The notes beneath the pieces were generated by a model, which worked only from the letters and a program-made list of their open reading frames with translations, made no database searches and was not told the DNA's origin. The translations under genes were made by a program, and so were the position numbers. 64,000 bases of DNA from FACHB-T130 sp042747725 (GTDB lineage: Bacteria > Cyanobacteriota > Cyanobacteriia > Cyanobacteriales > FACHB-T130): contig NZ_JBHZGO010000048.1 in the NCBI RefSeq assembly GCF_042747725.1, forward strand, positions 124,001-188,000. The letters are read 5' to 3'. How positions within the stretch are numbered: position 1 is the first letter of the stretch; every line of letters starts with the position of its first letter. Positions 44,482 to 54,335 of this stretch are shown in pieces.

Positions 44482-44544
44482 CCATGTGCCACTTTTTCTT
44501 AGCCCCCAATTTATCGGGGGAAAAATACACAAACTTGCACATGG
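44482..44544. terminator. Nested palindrome after the EamA-like gene
   Basis: CCATGTGC at 44482-44489 pairs with GCACATGG at 44537-44544, and an inner CCCCC/GGGGG pair lies at 44503-44520. The spacing from the stop (about 15 bases) suggests a terminator; it could also be a small palindromic element. Confidence 0.45.
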
Positions 44545-44728
44545 CAGTAATTAGTAATTGGTAATTGGTTATAGGCCTTCAAGGGTTGAGTTTAGTACAG
44601 TCAGACCTAACCCTTGAAGCCCCTTCCCTACTTGGGAAGGGGGCTAATTTCAAAGCCTCTATCCGATTCCTCCTCCAGAGGTCATGCACTGTACCGTATA
44701 AAAGTGAGAACCGCTATAGTAGCAACCA

Positions 44729-45415
44729 TCATCTCTCATCTTTCATCCTTTTAGGAGTGGCGACTGCAACCAAACCATAGACTTGAATGCCATGCTGGGC
44801 AAGCGTTTGAGCAGCAGATTGAGCCGTCGCTCCCGTGGTATAAATGTCATCTAATAACAGCACTGATGTAGATGGACGGCTACGAAGGAATTCTTTTCCT
44901 AGTGAGAAAGCTCCAGCTAAGTTTTTTTCTCGCTCGGTGCCAGATAAGCTAAACTGAGCCTCCGTCGCCCGTACCCGTTCCAAACCCAGCGATCGCATTG
45001 GGTAGCCGGTAAAATTGCAAAAGCTTTGAGCTAATAAATCTGCCTGATTGTAGCCTCGCTGACTTAGCTTGGAGGGGTGCATAGGGATGGGCACTACGGT
45101 TAATTTGCTCTCAGCGGATACCGAAGAATTCAGCCATGCTTGAGCAAGCCAATGACCTAACGGACGAGCCAGTTGGGGATGGTTTTCATATTTTAGGGCA
45201 GCGATCGCTCTCTTGATTGCCCCTTCATATCCGCCCCAAGCAAATACTGGTAGTTGCCCTTGCCAAAATTGGTTAGGATTGGAAATCTGACAGCGTTGCA
45301 GTTGCCGCTGACAGTCTTCACAAAATTCTCTAGAAGTCGGGCGCTGGCACAGTGGGCAGTTGGACTTCAAAAATAGATTTAGCAAACCTTTTACCGTCCG
45401 ACTCCAATGCCTCAT
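44729..45415 (-). CDS. comF: ComF family phosphoribosyltransferase-like protein
   Basis: The 228-residue protein has an N-terminal zinc-binding Cys cluster (CPLCQRPTSREFCEDC, residues about 20-36). Its PRPP-binding loop is LLLDDIYTTGATAQSA at about 198-213. ComF proteins are needed for DNA uptake during transformation in competent bacteria; dprA of this window also acts there. The basic N-terminal stretch and length are normal. Confidence 0.92.
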   Translation of the reverse strand: MRHWSRTVKGLLNLFLKSNCPLCQRPTSREFCEDCQRQLQRCQISNPNQFWQGQLPVFAWGGYEGAIKRAIAALKYENHPQLARPLGHWLAQAWLNSSVSAESKLTVVPIPMHPSKLSQRGYNQADLLAQSFCNFTGYPMRSLGLERVRATEAQFSLSGTEREKNLAGAFSLGKEFLRSRPSTSVLLLDDIYTTGATAQSAAQTLAQHGIQVYGLVAVATPKRMKDER

Positions 45416-45894
45416 CTTCAGTACCTCCTCCTTGGGGGAGATTTCTTTAAAATACGAATAGGTTTTTGAGCGATCGCGCCAGTGACGCCCAGCTTAATTT
45501 TGTGAAAAATTAAGGAATCTAACTTTAAGAATCAGAGTTTTTTTCCACACCGAATTACACCGAAAAATTAGCTAAAGTTCCAGGATAATGGCTGACTCTA
45601 ATCATGTCAGAAAAAGACATCGGAATGCCGGTGGAGGATGGCTATTCGCTGATTGCCAAAGTCAGGAACCATTCGACACAAAGAGTGAGACGGCTGCCAG
45701 CACTAGCACTCACCGCGTATGCCAGTCAGGCAGATAGCCAGCAGGCGAACTGACAAGTCAGCGCTTCGCTATCGCGCCAGCATCTGTGCTAGACGACGCA
45801 CTGCTTGTCCAATTGGCTCAAAGAACTAGAGCGGCGCGATCCCACAAGTCGGGATTTAACCCTCAAAATAGTATCAGGAGGGAAAAATCAATTT
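45416..45894. other. Spacer with a receiver relic
   Basis: Apart from the relic at 45604-45753 no gene is visible. A single TTTTCCACA DnaA-box-like nonamer occurs near 45542. The kinase gene's frame opens upstream at a TTG (45805), but an AGGAGGG box at 45876-45882 points to the ATG at 45895. Confidence 0.45.
45604..45753 (+). pseudogene. Relic of a response-regulator receiver domain
   Basis: An open frame of 49 codons carries the middle of a CheY-like receiver: DIGMPVEDGYSLIAKVR, the stretch right after the phospho-acceptor strand, and LPALALTAYAS with the conserved Thr. It lacks the first strands and the last helix and stops at 45753. It lies directly before the hybrid kinase, so it may be the rest of a regulator gene once paired with it. 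A real 49-residue protein is unlikely. Confidence 0.65.
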
Positions 45895-48800
45895 ATGCAC
45901 ATCATACCTTGGGCCGATCTCGGCTACGGGCTGGCAGTATCTATTTGTACTTTGCTAGGGCTGTGGCTATGGCCTGAATTATTAAATAATCTTTTCGCCG
46001 CGAATGGTTTTATCCCGCACGGACATTGTTACTTGTGGAAACCAGGGCTGGTGTCACTTCATGTTGCCACAGATACGTTGATCGGATTGGCTTATGTTTC
46101 GATTTCAGTCACGCTAGTTTATTTAGTCCACAAAGCTCGTCGAGACATTCCCTTTCATTCGGTATTTATAGCCTTTGGAGTCTTCATTATTGCCTGTAGT
46201 GCCACCCATTTTATAGAAGTGTGGACACTGTGGATGCCCGTTTATTGGCTATCGGGAACGATTAAATTAATTACAGCGATCGCTTCTGTGACGACAGCCT
46301 TGGCACTACCGCCATTAGTTCCTCAAGTCCTGACGCTGATTGCCTCTGCAAAGACCTCTGAAGAGCGTAAACTGCAACTAGAAACGGCAAACGTTGAGTT
46401 AGAAACGCTCTACCAAAAGCTCAAGGAACTCGACCAATTAAAAACCCAATTTTTTGCCAACGTTAGCCACGACCTGCGGACGCCACTCGCATTGATCTTG
46501 GGACCAACGGAGAAACTGCTGGCCCAGAGTCTGACCAACCAAGAGCAGCGTCACGACATAGAATTGGTGGAGCGTAACGCCCGTATCCTGCTCAAGCGAG
46601 TCAACGATTTGCTGGATGTCTCCAAGCTGGAGGCAGGCAAAATGGAAGTGAACTACGCACTCAGTGACGTGGCTGAGCTGGTGCGGCTCATTGCTGCCAA
46701 CTTTGAAACCTTCGCAGAAGACCGTCAGATATCCTTCGTTGTCGAAACTCCTCCATCCCTTAGGGCGAGTGTCGATCCGGATAAGTGGCAGCGCATCTGC
46801 TTCAACTTACTTTCCAACGCCTTCAAATTTACGCCTATCGGAGGTAGTATCCGCTGCATCCTTTCGGAAGTCAGCCCTCAGTCGCAGAAACCCAGGGACC
46901 GAGAGGAGCAAATCTTCCCCCTTGACTCCCTCTCGTCTTCATCCTTCACCCTCACCATTGAAGATACTGGCCCAGGCGTGCCACCGGAACTCCGGGAAGT
47001 CATTTTCGAGCCGTACCGCCAAGAAGAATTCGTGCAAGAGCAAGGATTTGGCGGTACTGGTCTAGGGCTAGCCATTGTCAAGGAGTTCGTCGAATTGCAC
47101 GGCGGCTGCATAGAAGTTAACCAGGCTCCAAAAGGCGGGGCAGTTTTCACGACCTGGATGCCGCAAGCAGCACCCTCAGGCGTTAGTCGCTCGCCCGTGC
47201 CGATTGACAGCCATGCAGAAGGGTTGTCAGATTTAGCAGGTAGGAATGGCGATCTTTTCCAGACTGTGGGTGGGGATACCATTGCGATCGCGCATTTGGC
47301 AGATCATACAGACCTTCCAGACAAGCTGACTCCGACAAATCTTCACTCCCGTTCGACGCCATCGCTCTACAGCGAAACATCCACAAATTACCAGGAAATT
47401 GCCCTTTCTGTAATGGCAGAACTGCGGTATCAGCCCAACGATTTAGAATCGGGATTTAATTACCACTCCAAAGCCATTTTTCAATCAGACCAGTCTTGTC
47501 AAAATCCTCAATGTGCAATTCCCAATTCTCAATCCCCACTGGTGCTGGTAGTTGAGGACAATCCGGAAATGAATCAGTTCATCACCGAGAGCTTAGCACC
47601 AGAGAATCGGGTCGTGACCGCCCGGAATGGACAGGAAGGATTGGATAAAGCGATCGCCCTGCGTCCCGACTTAATCCTCACTGATGTGATGATGCCTCAA
47701 ATGACCGGCGACCAGCTAGTGCGGCAAGTTAGAGCCATCAGGGAACTCGATATTATCCCAATTGTTCTGCTCACCGCTAAAGCTGACGACGAGCTACAGG
47801 TACAGATGTTACGAGAGGGAGTACAGGATTACCTGATGAAACCCTTTCATATCGAGGAACTACGCGCACGGGTGGGCAATGCGATCGCCATGAAACGCGC
47901 CCGTGAGATTCTTCAGCAGGAGTTGCGAACTCAAGATCAAGACCTCGCCACCTTAGCCACCGAACTCGCCTCCCGCCAGCGCGAATTGCAGTCTTCCCAT
48001 CAAAATTTAGAAATCCGGGTTCGGGAAAGAACTGCCGAGTTAAAAGCAGCTAATGAACTGAAGAGCGAACAAATCGCCCTTGCCCAACAAGCCGAACAAG
48101 AACTGCGGAAGAGCGAACAACGCTTCCGCAGCTACTTTGAACTTCCTTTAGTCGGAATCGCCATCAGTTCGCCGGACAAAGGTTGGCTGGAAGTCAACGA
48201 TAAATTGTGCGACATCTTTGGCTATTCCCGGCAAGAACTGAGGCAAATGACTTGGGATGAATTAACTCATCCCGATGATTTGCCAGCCGATGTAGAGCAA
48301 TTCGGGCGGGTTTTAGCAGGCGAAATTCAAGGCTACTCAATGGACAAGCGGTTTATCCGCAAAGATAGTCAAACGATCCACGCCAGCATCTCGACTCGCT
48401 GCGTGCGCGGTACTGACGGCTCAATTGATTACTTCGTGGCTCTAGTTCAGGACATCACCGAACGCCACCAAGCACTGGAAGAACTCAAATGGGAAAGATC
48501 CATCCTTCGCAGCTTCTTCGATAGCGCTTCTTTGATGATGGGGATTGTCGAGTTAGTGGAAGATGACATCCTGCATATTTCTGATAACTCCACCTCAGCA
48601 AAGTTCTATGGGTTAACTCCCGAAGCGATGCAAAATCGACTCAGTAGCAGTTTGGGAGTCCCGCCGCAATACCGGCGATTGTGGATTCATCAATATCAGT
48701 TGGCTCAACGCACAAAAGACACCATCCGCTTTGAATACCCTCACGAGACTGACTTGGGTAAGAAGTGGCTATCTGCTAGCGTCTGCCCGATTGAGGGAGC

Positions 48801-50619
48801 TTCCAGTTTGCATCCGAAATTTGCGTATGTGATTGAGGACATCACCAACCGCAAGAAATCTGAGAAAGAACGACTCCAGCTCGTCCGCGAACAGGAAGCG
48901 CGTGCCCAAGCTGAAGAGGCGCAGCAGCGTTATCTCTCCCTAGCAGAAGCGATTCCGCAGATGGTGTGGACGGCACAGCCAGATGGGGCAGTGGATTACT
49001 ACAACCAGCGCTGGTTTGACTACACGGGAACGACACTGGAACAAGCCCAAGGCTGGGGATGGCAGCCAACGCTCCATCCAGACGATTTGCTCTCATCGAT
49101 AGACGGCTGGAACAATGCTATTGATACGGGTGAGACTTACGAAGCTGAATGCCGCTTTAAGAGAGCGTCGGACGGAGTTTTCCGATGGCATCTGGTTCGG
49201 GGGTTGCCGCTGCGCGATCGCAATGGTTGGGTCGTCAAGTGGTTCGGGACTTGCACAGACATTGACGATCGCAAGCGTGCTGAGGAGTCACGGCAATTCC
49301 TCTCGGAAGCTGGCGTCGTGCTGGCTGACTCGCTGGATTATCAAGCTACATTGGAACGCCTCGTGCATCTGGCGGTGCCGCACCTTGCCGACTGGTGCGC
49401 CGTCCATACAGTTGAGCCAGATGGCTCGATCGCTCTCCGAGCGGTTGCCCACCCAGACTCCTCAAAGGTTGAGCTGGCATGGGAGGTAGAGCGTCGCTAC
49501 CCGTTCGATCCCAAGGTGCCGCGTGGTTTGGCGAAAGTGTTGCATACGGGTGAGGCAAAACTCATTCCGGAGATTCCCGACGAATTGCTCGTCGCGATCG
49601 CCCGCGCTCCGGAACACTTAAAAATCCTCCGCAAGGCAGGTTTCAAGTCTTATATGTGCTTACCGTTGATTGCCCGTGGACGAATCTTGGGAGCGATCGC
49701 CTTTATTACTGCCGAATCAGGTCGCCACTACAATCGGGCGGATCTCTCCTTGGCTTCTGAACTCGCCCACCGCGCTGCCCTGGCGGTAGACAATGCGCGA
49801 CTTTACCGCGAAGCTCAAGAAGCCAATCGCATGAAAGACCAGTTCCTGGCGATTGTCTCCCACGAACTGCGAACTCCCATCAATGCCGTCCTGGGTTGGG
49901 CACAGCTGCTCCGCAGTCGCAAGTTTGATGAAGCCAGGACGGCGCAGGCGCTGGAAACTATTGAGCGCAATGCTAAGGCGCAGACGCAGCTAATTGAGTC
50001 GCTTTTGGATGTCTCGCGCATGATCCGGGGGAACTTGCCCCTCAATCTCCTCTCAGTTGACCTAGTGCCGGTGATTCAAACTTCCATCAATTCTGTACTG
50101 GCAACAGCTCAGACACGGGAAATTCAAGTAGAGAGAGTGCTAGACCCCTGTTGCGGACGTGTCCAAGGCGATCCCGTCCGATTGCAGCAGGTGATGTCAA
50201 ACCTGCTCTCGAATGCCATCAAGTTCACCGACGACGGCGGACGGGTGACGGTGCGATTGTCAATCGTCATGGGGAATAGGGAATGGGCAATCAAGAATGG
50301 GGAAGAATCTCACCAATTACCGATCGCCCATCACCTATCACCCATGTCCAATTATGCCGAAATCCAAATCAGCGACACTGGATCGGGCATTACTCCTGAC
50401 TTTTTGCCCCATGTCTTTGACTTGTTCCGTCAGGCTGATAGTACAACCACGCGATCGCACGGAGGACTGGGACTGGGACTCGCCATTGTCCGCTATCTTG
50501 TAGAACTGCATGGCGGCACTGTCGGCGCTGAAAGCCCAGGCGAAGGACTCGGAGCCACCTTTACAGTGCGGCTACCCCTCGTAGAGAGGATGCAAGTAGG
50601 AGTGAGGGAAGAGGACTGA
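45895..50619 (+). CDS. Hybrid sensor histidine kinase with ethylene-receptor-like N-terminus
   Basis: The product from the ATG at 45895 is 1574 residues. Residues 1-150 hold three transmembrane helices like the ethylene-binding domain of ETR1: D60, Y67, C101 and H105 (CSATH) match ETR1 D25, Y32, C65 and H69, the copper/ethylene site residues. Then come HisKA 1 (H192), HATPase 1 (about 300-425), a receiver (549-672, D597), three PAS domains (about 740-1135), a GAF domain (1145-1300), HisKA 2 (H1323) and HATPase 2 to the end. Two complete kinase cores flank a receiver in one chain. Ethylene binding is inferred from the conserved residues. AGGAGGG 12 bases before the ATG supports this start. Confidence 0.9.
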   Translation: MHIIPWADLGYGLAVSICTLLGLWLWPELLNNLFAANGFIPHGHCYLWKPGLVSLHVATDTLIGLAYVSISVTLVYLVHKARRDIPFHSVFIAFGVFIIACSATHFIEVWTLWMPVYWLSGTIKLITAIASVTTALALPPLVPQVLTLIASAKTSEERKLQLETANVELETLYQKLKELDQLKTQFFANVSHDLRTPLALILGPTEKLLAQSLTNQEQRHDIELVERNARILLKRVNDLLDVSKLEAGKMEVNYALSDVAELVRLIAANFETFAEDRQISFVVETPPSLRASVDPDKWQRICFNLLSNAFKFTPIGGSIRCILSEVSPQSQKPRDREEQIFPLDSLSSSSFTLTIEDTGPGVPPELREVIFEPYRQEEFVQEQGFGGTGLGLAIVKEFVELHGGCIEVNQAPKGGAVFTTWMPQAAPSGVSRSPVPIDSHAEGLSDLAGRNGDLFQTVGGDTIAIAHLADHTDLPDKLTPTNLHSRSTPSLYSETSTNYQEIALSVMAELRYQPNDLESGFNYHSKAIFQSDQSCQNPQCAIPNSQSPLVLVVEDNPEMNQFITESLAPENRVVTARNGQEGLDKAIALRPDLILTDVMMPQMTGDQLVRQVRAIRELDIIPIVLLTAKADDELQVQMLREGVQDYLMKPFHIEELRARVGNAIAMKRAREILQQELRTQDQDLATLATELASRQRELQSSHQNLEIRVRERTAELKAANELKSEQIALAQQAEQELRKSEQRFRSYFELPLVGIAISSPDKGWLEVNDKLCDIFGYSRQELRQMTWDELTHPDDLPADVEQFGRVLAGEIQGYSMDKRFIRKDSQTIHASISTRCVRGTDGSIDYFVALVQDITERHQALEELKWERSILRSFFDSASLMMGIVELVEDDILHISDNSTSAKFYGLTPEAMQNRLSSSLGVPPQYRRLWIHQYQLAQRTKDTIRFEYPHETDLGKKWLSASVCPIEGASSLHPKFAYVIEDITNRKKSEKERLQLVREQEARAQAEEAQQRYLSLAEAIPQMVWTAQPDGAVDYYNQRWFDYTGTTLEQAQGWGWQPTLHPDDLLSSIDGWNNAIDTGETYEAECRFKRASDGVFRWHLVRGLPLRDRNGWVVKWFGTCTDIDDRKRAEESRQFLSEAGVVLADSLDYQATLERLVHLAVPHLADWCAVHTVEPDGSIALRAVAHPDSSKVELAWEVERRYPFDPKVPRGLAKVLHTGEAKLIPEIPDELLVAIARAPEHLKILRKAGFKSYMCLPLIARGRILGAIAFITAESGRHYNRADLSLASELAHRAALAVDNARLYREAQEANRMKDQFLAIVSHELRTPINAVLGWAQLLRSRKFDEARTAQALETIERNAKAQTQLIESLLDVSRMIRGNLPLNLLSVDLVPVIQTSINSVLATAQTREIQVERVLDPCCGRVQGDPVRLQQVMSNLLSNAIKFTDDGGRVTVRLSIVMGNREWAIKNGEESHQLPIAHHLSPMSNYAEIQISDTGSGITPDFLPHVFDLFRQADSTTTRSHGGLGLGLAIVRYLVELHGGTVGAESPGEGLGATFTVRLPLVERMQVGVREED

Positions 50620-51141
<522 letters not shown>

Positions 51142-53820
51142 GTGGACAAACTCCACTGGCTTGACCAAATTAAACCCTTTGACCGCACGGTGGTAGGCGA
51201 CAAAGCTTTTTACTTGAGCCGAGTCATGCAGCGCGGCTATCCGGTCGTGCCCGGTTTTGTCGTTCCGGCAACCGCAGCCCGTCAATTTCTCGAAAGTATT
51301 CAATGGTCGGCACCGCTTGGCTTAGACCTGCCCTATTCTTCGCTGCATCTGGATGTAGATAATCCCCGCCAGCTACAGAGCGTCGCTCAAACGATTCGGC
51401 AGGAAATTACAGCCGCTACTCTACCGTCGTCTTGGGTGTCGGAGATAGAATCGGCACAAGCGCGTTGGCAAACTCAGGTGCTGATTTTGCGCCCCTCTTT
51501 GGCTTTAGAGAGTCGGGCGTCCAAAGTCCAGGCGACGAGCGGGTTGCTTTTACCATCTGGGCTTTTAGAATCCCACGTTTGTCTGGCGTCGCCAGAGAGC
51601 TTGGCGATGGGTTTGAAGCTAGCTTGGGCAGAGCTGTTTCGCGCCAGAAGTCTGTTTTACTGGCAGTATTCGGGTATCCAGACTGCTCAGCTGAACTTGG
51701 CAATTTTAGTGCAACCCGTCTTAGATGCGATCGCTTCCGGGACTCTCCACGCGACTCCAGAGTGCTGGGAAATTCAGTCAACCTGGGGACTGGGCAAGGC
51801 GCTAGTCTTAGGAGAAGTGATTCCAGATTTCTACCAGGTGCAACCAGAAACGGGGGAAGTGCAAACTCGGTATCTGGGCAGTAAAACCCGTGCCTATCGT
51901 CTTGAGAACTTTGGGGACGCCCAAACCCACACAAACGGCACGGAGAATTTCACAAGCGCCCACCGTGGGTTGATGGTAGATGGCTGTCTAGAAGCTTATC
52001 TGCTCAGTGAAGAGCAACAACAATATTACGCCCTGGAAGAAAAACACTTAGATGTTCTCATTCAACTGGCGAAGCAACTGAGGGCTGAACTCGGCCCAAC
52101 TTTTACTTTGGAGTGGACTCTCTCTCCAGCCAAAGAAAATGAAGGCGAGCAGTTGTATCTCACACAAGCGAACGTTGGGCATTCAGCAATTAGCTTGAAG
52201 GAGTCCGAAATTAAAGTAGCAGCGGTTAAGGAATCCTTACAGCATTCAGTAGATATCAGTCATTCCTCCTTTATGCTCACTCCGTCATCCTTCTTTTCAC
52301 CCCAGATTCAGCACAGCCTACAGGAAGGAAAAGCGCCTACAGTGCCAGAACCAGACCTAAAGCCTTTGATCAAGGGACTGGCAGCGTCAGCGGGACGGAC
52401 AATTGCGATCGCTTATGTATTAACCGATTCCCATCATCTCCACTTTCCTGATGCCGGTGGAGATGAAAACTCGCTCGTTAATGGGAAGATTTTAGTCGTC
52501 AAAAGCATTACTCCCGATCGGATGGTACTGCTAAGACAGGCTGTCGCTGTAGTTGCCGAACAGGGTGCGATGACTTGTCACGCCGCCATTATTGCCAGAG
52601 AATTAGGCATCCCAGCGGTTGTTGGTGCTGTCGGTGCCACCCAGCTTATTCAAACCGGCGACGCCGTCCTAGTAGATGGCGACAAGGGAGCAATTTATCG
52701 CGTTGAGGTTCAAGCCGAAAAGCCAGGGAAAATTCTTACTCAGCCCTCACTCCCCACTCCCCACTCCCCACTCCCCACTCCTCACTCCTCACTCCTCACT
52801 CCTCAGCCCACCCTTCGGGAAGGCGAAGCGCCTACAGTCCTCAGTCCTCAGTCCTCTTCCCTCAGTCCTCTTCACTCAGTCCTCAGTCCTCTTCCCTCAC
52901 TCCTCACTCCTCTAGCGACTCAACTGCTGGTCAATCTCAGTCAACCCAGCAGTATCAAACGCGCGGCTCAGATGCCGGTGGATGGAGTAGGATTATTGCG
53001 CTCCGAACTAATGCTGCTGGAAGTTTTGCAGGGACAACACCCTCAGCGATGGCTCCAGCAGCAGCGTGAGGGCGAGTTGAAAGAAATTCTTGCCCAGCAA
53101 CTGTGTCAGTTTGCCGAGGCATTTGCGCCGCGACCCGTATTTTATCGCTCTTTAGATTTGCGATCGCATGAATTTCAATACTTAGTCGGTGGTTCTTTGG
53201 CGCACCCCGAAGTCAATCCGATGCTAGGGATGAGAGGAACATTCAACTATGTTTCAAATCCCGCCTTGTTCGATCTAGAACTGGCAGCTTTAGTGCAGGT
53301 GCAGCAATCAGGATATACCAATGTCCGCCTGCTGTTGCCTTTTGTCCGCACGGTTGAAGAGTTTTCCTTCTGTCGCCGCCGCGTTGAGCAAGCCGGACTC
53401 AGCCAATCTCCTCAATTCCAACTCTGGATCGTGGCTGAAGTGCCGTCGGTTCTATTTTTGCTACCAGATTACGTGAAAGCGGGCGTCCAGGGAATCTCGA
53501 TCGGCACCAACGATCTCACCCAGCTGCTGCTGGGAGTTGACCGCGACCAAGCGCAGATGGCGGCGGCGTTTGATGAGCGTCATCCAGCAGTCATGCAAGC
53601 GATCGCGCAACTCATCCAAATGGCAAAACAGGCAGGAATTCCCTGCTGCATCTGCGGTCAAGCACCGGCTCAATATCCAGAGTTGATCGACCAGCTCGTG
53701 CAGTGGGGCATTCCCTCAATTTCTGTGGAATTAGATGCCGTTGAGCGAACCTATAATGCGATCGCTCGTGCCGAACAACGCCTTCTCTTACAAGCCGCCC
53801 GTCGTCAGTTGAATCAATAG
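51142..53820 (+). CDS. Phosphoenolpyruvate synthase-like / PEP-utilising enzyme
   Basis: The 892-residue protein has three blocks: the N-terminal PPDK/PEP-synthase ATP-grasp region (about 1-320), the swivelling phosphohistidine domain with H480 in GAMTCHAAIIARELGIPAVVG, and the C-terminal PEP-binding barrel with LLRSELMLLE and DLTQLLLGVDRD. It converts pyruvate and ATP to PEP, or uses PEP in a related way. It has two repeat-derived inserts: about residues 371-402 (52253-52347) and about 530-591 (52730-52915), both in-frame. The latter is rich in SP and TP. These lie in linkers and may not harm function. It starts with GTG. Confidence 0.85.
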   Translation: MDKLHWLDQIKPFDRTVVGDKAFYLSRVMQRGYPVVPGFVVPATAARQFLESIQWSAPLGLDLPYSSLHLDVDNPRQLQSVAQTIRQEITAATLPSSWVSEIESAQARWQTQVLILRPSLALESRASKVQATSGLLLPSGLLESHVCLASPESLAMGLKLAWAELFRARSLFYWQYSGIQTAQLNLAILVQPVLDAIASGTLHATPECWEIQSTWGLGKALVLGEVIPDFYQVQPETGEVQTRYLGSKTRAYRLENFGDAQTHTNGTENFTSAHRGLMVDGCLEAYLLSEEQQQYYALEEKHLDVLIQLAKQLRAELGPTFTLEWTLSPAKENEGEQLYLTQANVGHSAISLKESEIKVAAVKESLQHSVDISHSSFMLTPSSFFSPQIQHSLQEGKAPTVPEPDLKPLIKGLAASAGRTIAIAYVLTDSHHLHFPDAGGDENSLVNGKILVVKSITPDRMVLLRQAVAVVAEQGAMTCHAAIIARELGIPAVVGAVGATQLIQTGDAVLVDGDKGAIYRVEVQAEKPGKILTQPSLPTPHSPLPTPHSSLLTPQPTLREGEAPTVLSPQSSSLSPLHSVLSPLPSLLTPLATQLLVNLSQPSSIKRAAQMPVDGVGLLRSELMLLEVLQGQHPQRWLQQQREGELKEILAQQLCQFAEAFAPRPVFYRSLDLRSHEFQYLVGGSLAHPEVNPMLGMRGTFNYVSNPALFDLELAALVQVQQSGYTNVRLLLPFVRTVEEFSFCRRRVEQAGLSQSPQFQLWIVAEVPSVLFLLPDYVKAGVQGISIGTNDLTQLLLGVDRDQAQMAAAFDERHPAVMQAIAQLIQMAKQAGIPCCICGQAPAQYPELIDQLVQWGIPSISVELDAVERTYNAIARAEQRLLLQAARRQLNQ

Positions 53821-54077
53821 CTAGCCATCAGCAAGTCTCAGATATGGACGGGTTTCAAACCCACTCCCACTGTTTGTCCTGTGTATTTAGAACCTCAATT
53901 TCCAGGGTTTTCAGACCACCGATTTTTCCGATAATTCCCTTCCGATAAAGGTTAATAGATACTACTTAAGACTGTTGCGATCGCGCTTCTAATAGTAAAC
54001 AACTGTAGAGTATACCTACTAATAGAATTCGTGTGATTTCACCTTGGCGAAATCCACTCCTGCTGGAAGAGTACACA

Positions 54078-54335
54078 ATGAGCCGTGTCGTTGTCTGTTT
54101 TTACAGTGGCAGATGGATTCCAATTATGTTTTGTCCGTTGGTAGAAGCTATCGCGCTTCACCGGAATGCACTGAAAGAGGGGAAGGAAATTTTGATTTTC
54201 CCCCCTGATTCCGATCCGAACGATTTCTTTAGTGAACTAGCTTATATGCAACCCCCCCGCCTTGGGGAAGCAGGGGGGTTGACAAACTTAGCAATCTTGA
54301 AACGCTATGACCAATCGCGGTCAATCGCTAATTAA
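54078..54335 (+). CDS. Small protein of unknown function
   Basis: From the ATG at 54078 the frame encodes 85 residues, with a GGAAGAG-type box before it. Residues 1-58 look like real protein (VVVCFYSGRWIPIMFCPLVEA core, then an acidic PDSDPNDFF stretch). The last 25 residues are encoded by a C-rich palindromic element and look non-conserved, so the original 3' end may have been replaced. It runs up against the stop of the broken gene on the other strand. I do not recognise a family. Confidence 0.45.
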   Translation: MSRVVVCFYSGRWIPIMFCPLVEAIALHRNALKEGKEILIFPPDSDPNDFFSELAYMQPPRLGEAGGLTNLAILKRYDQSRSIAN

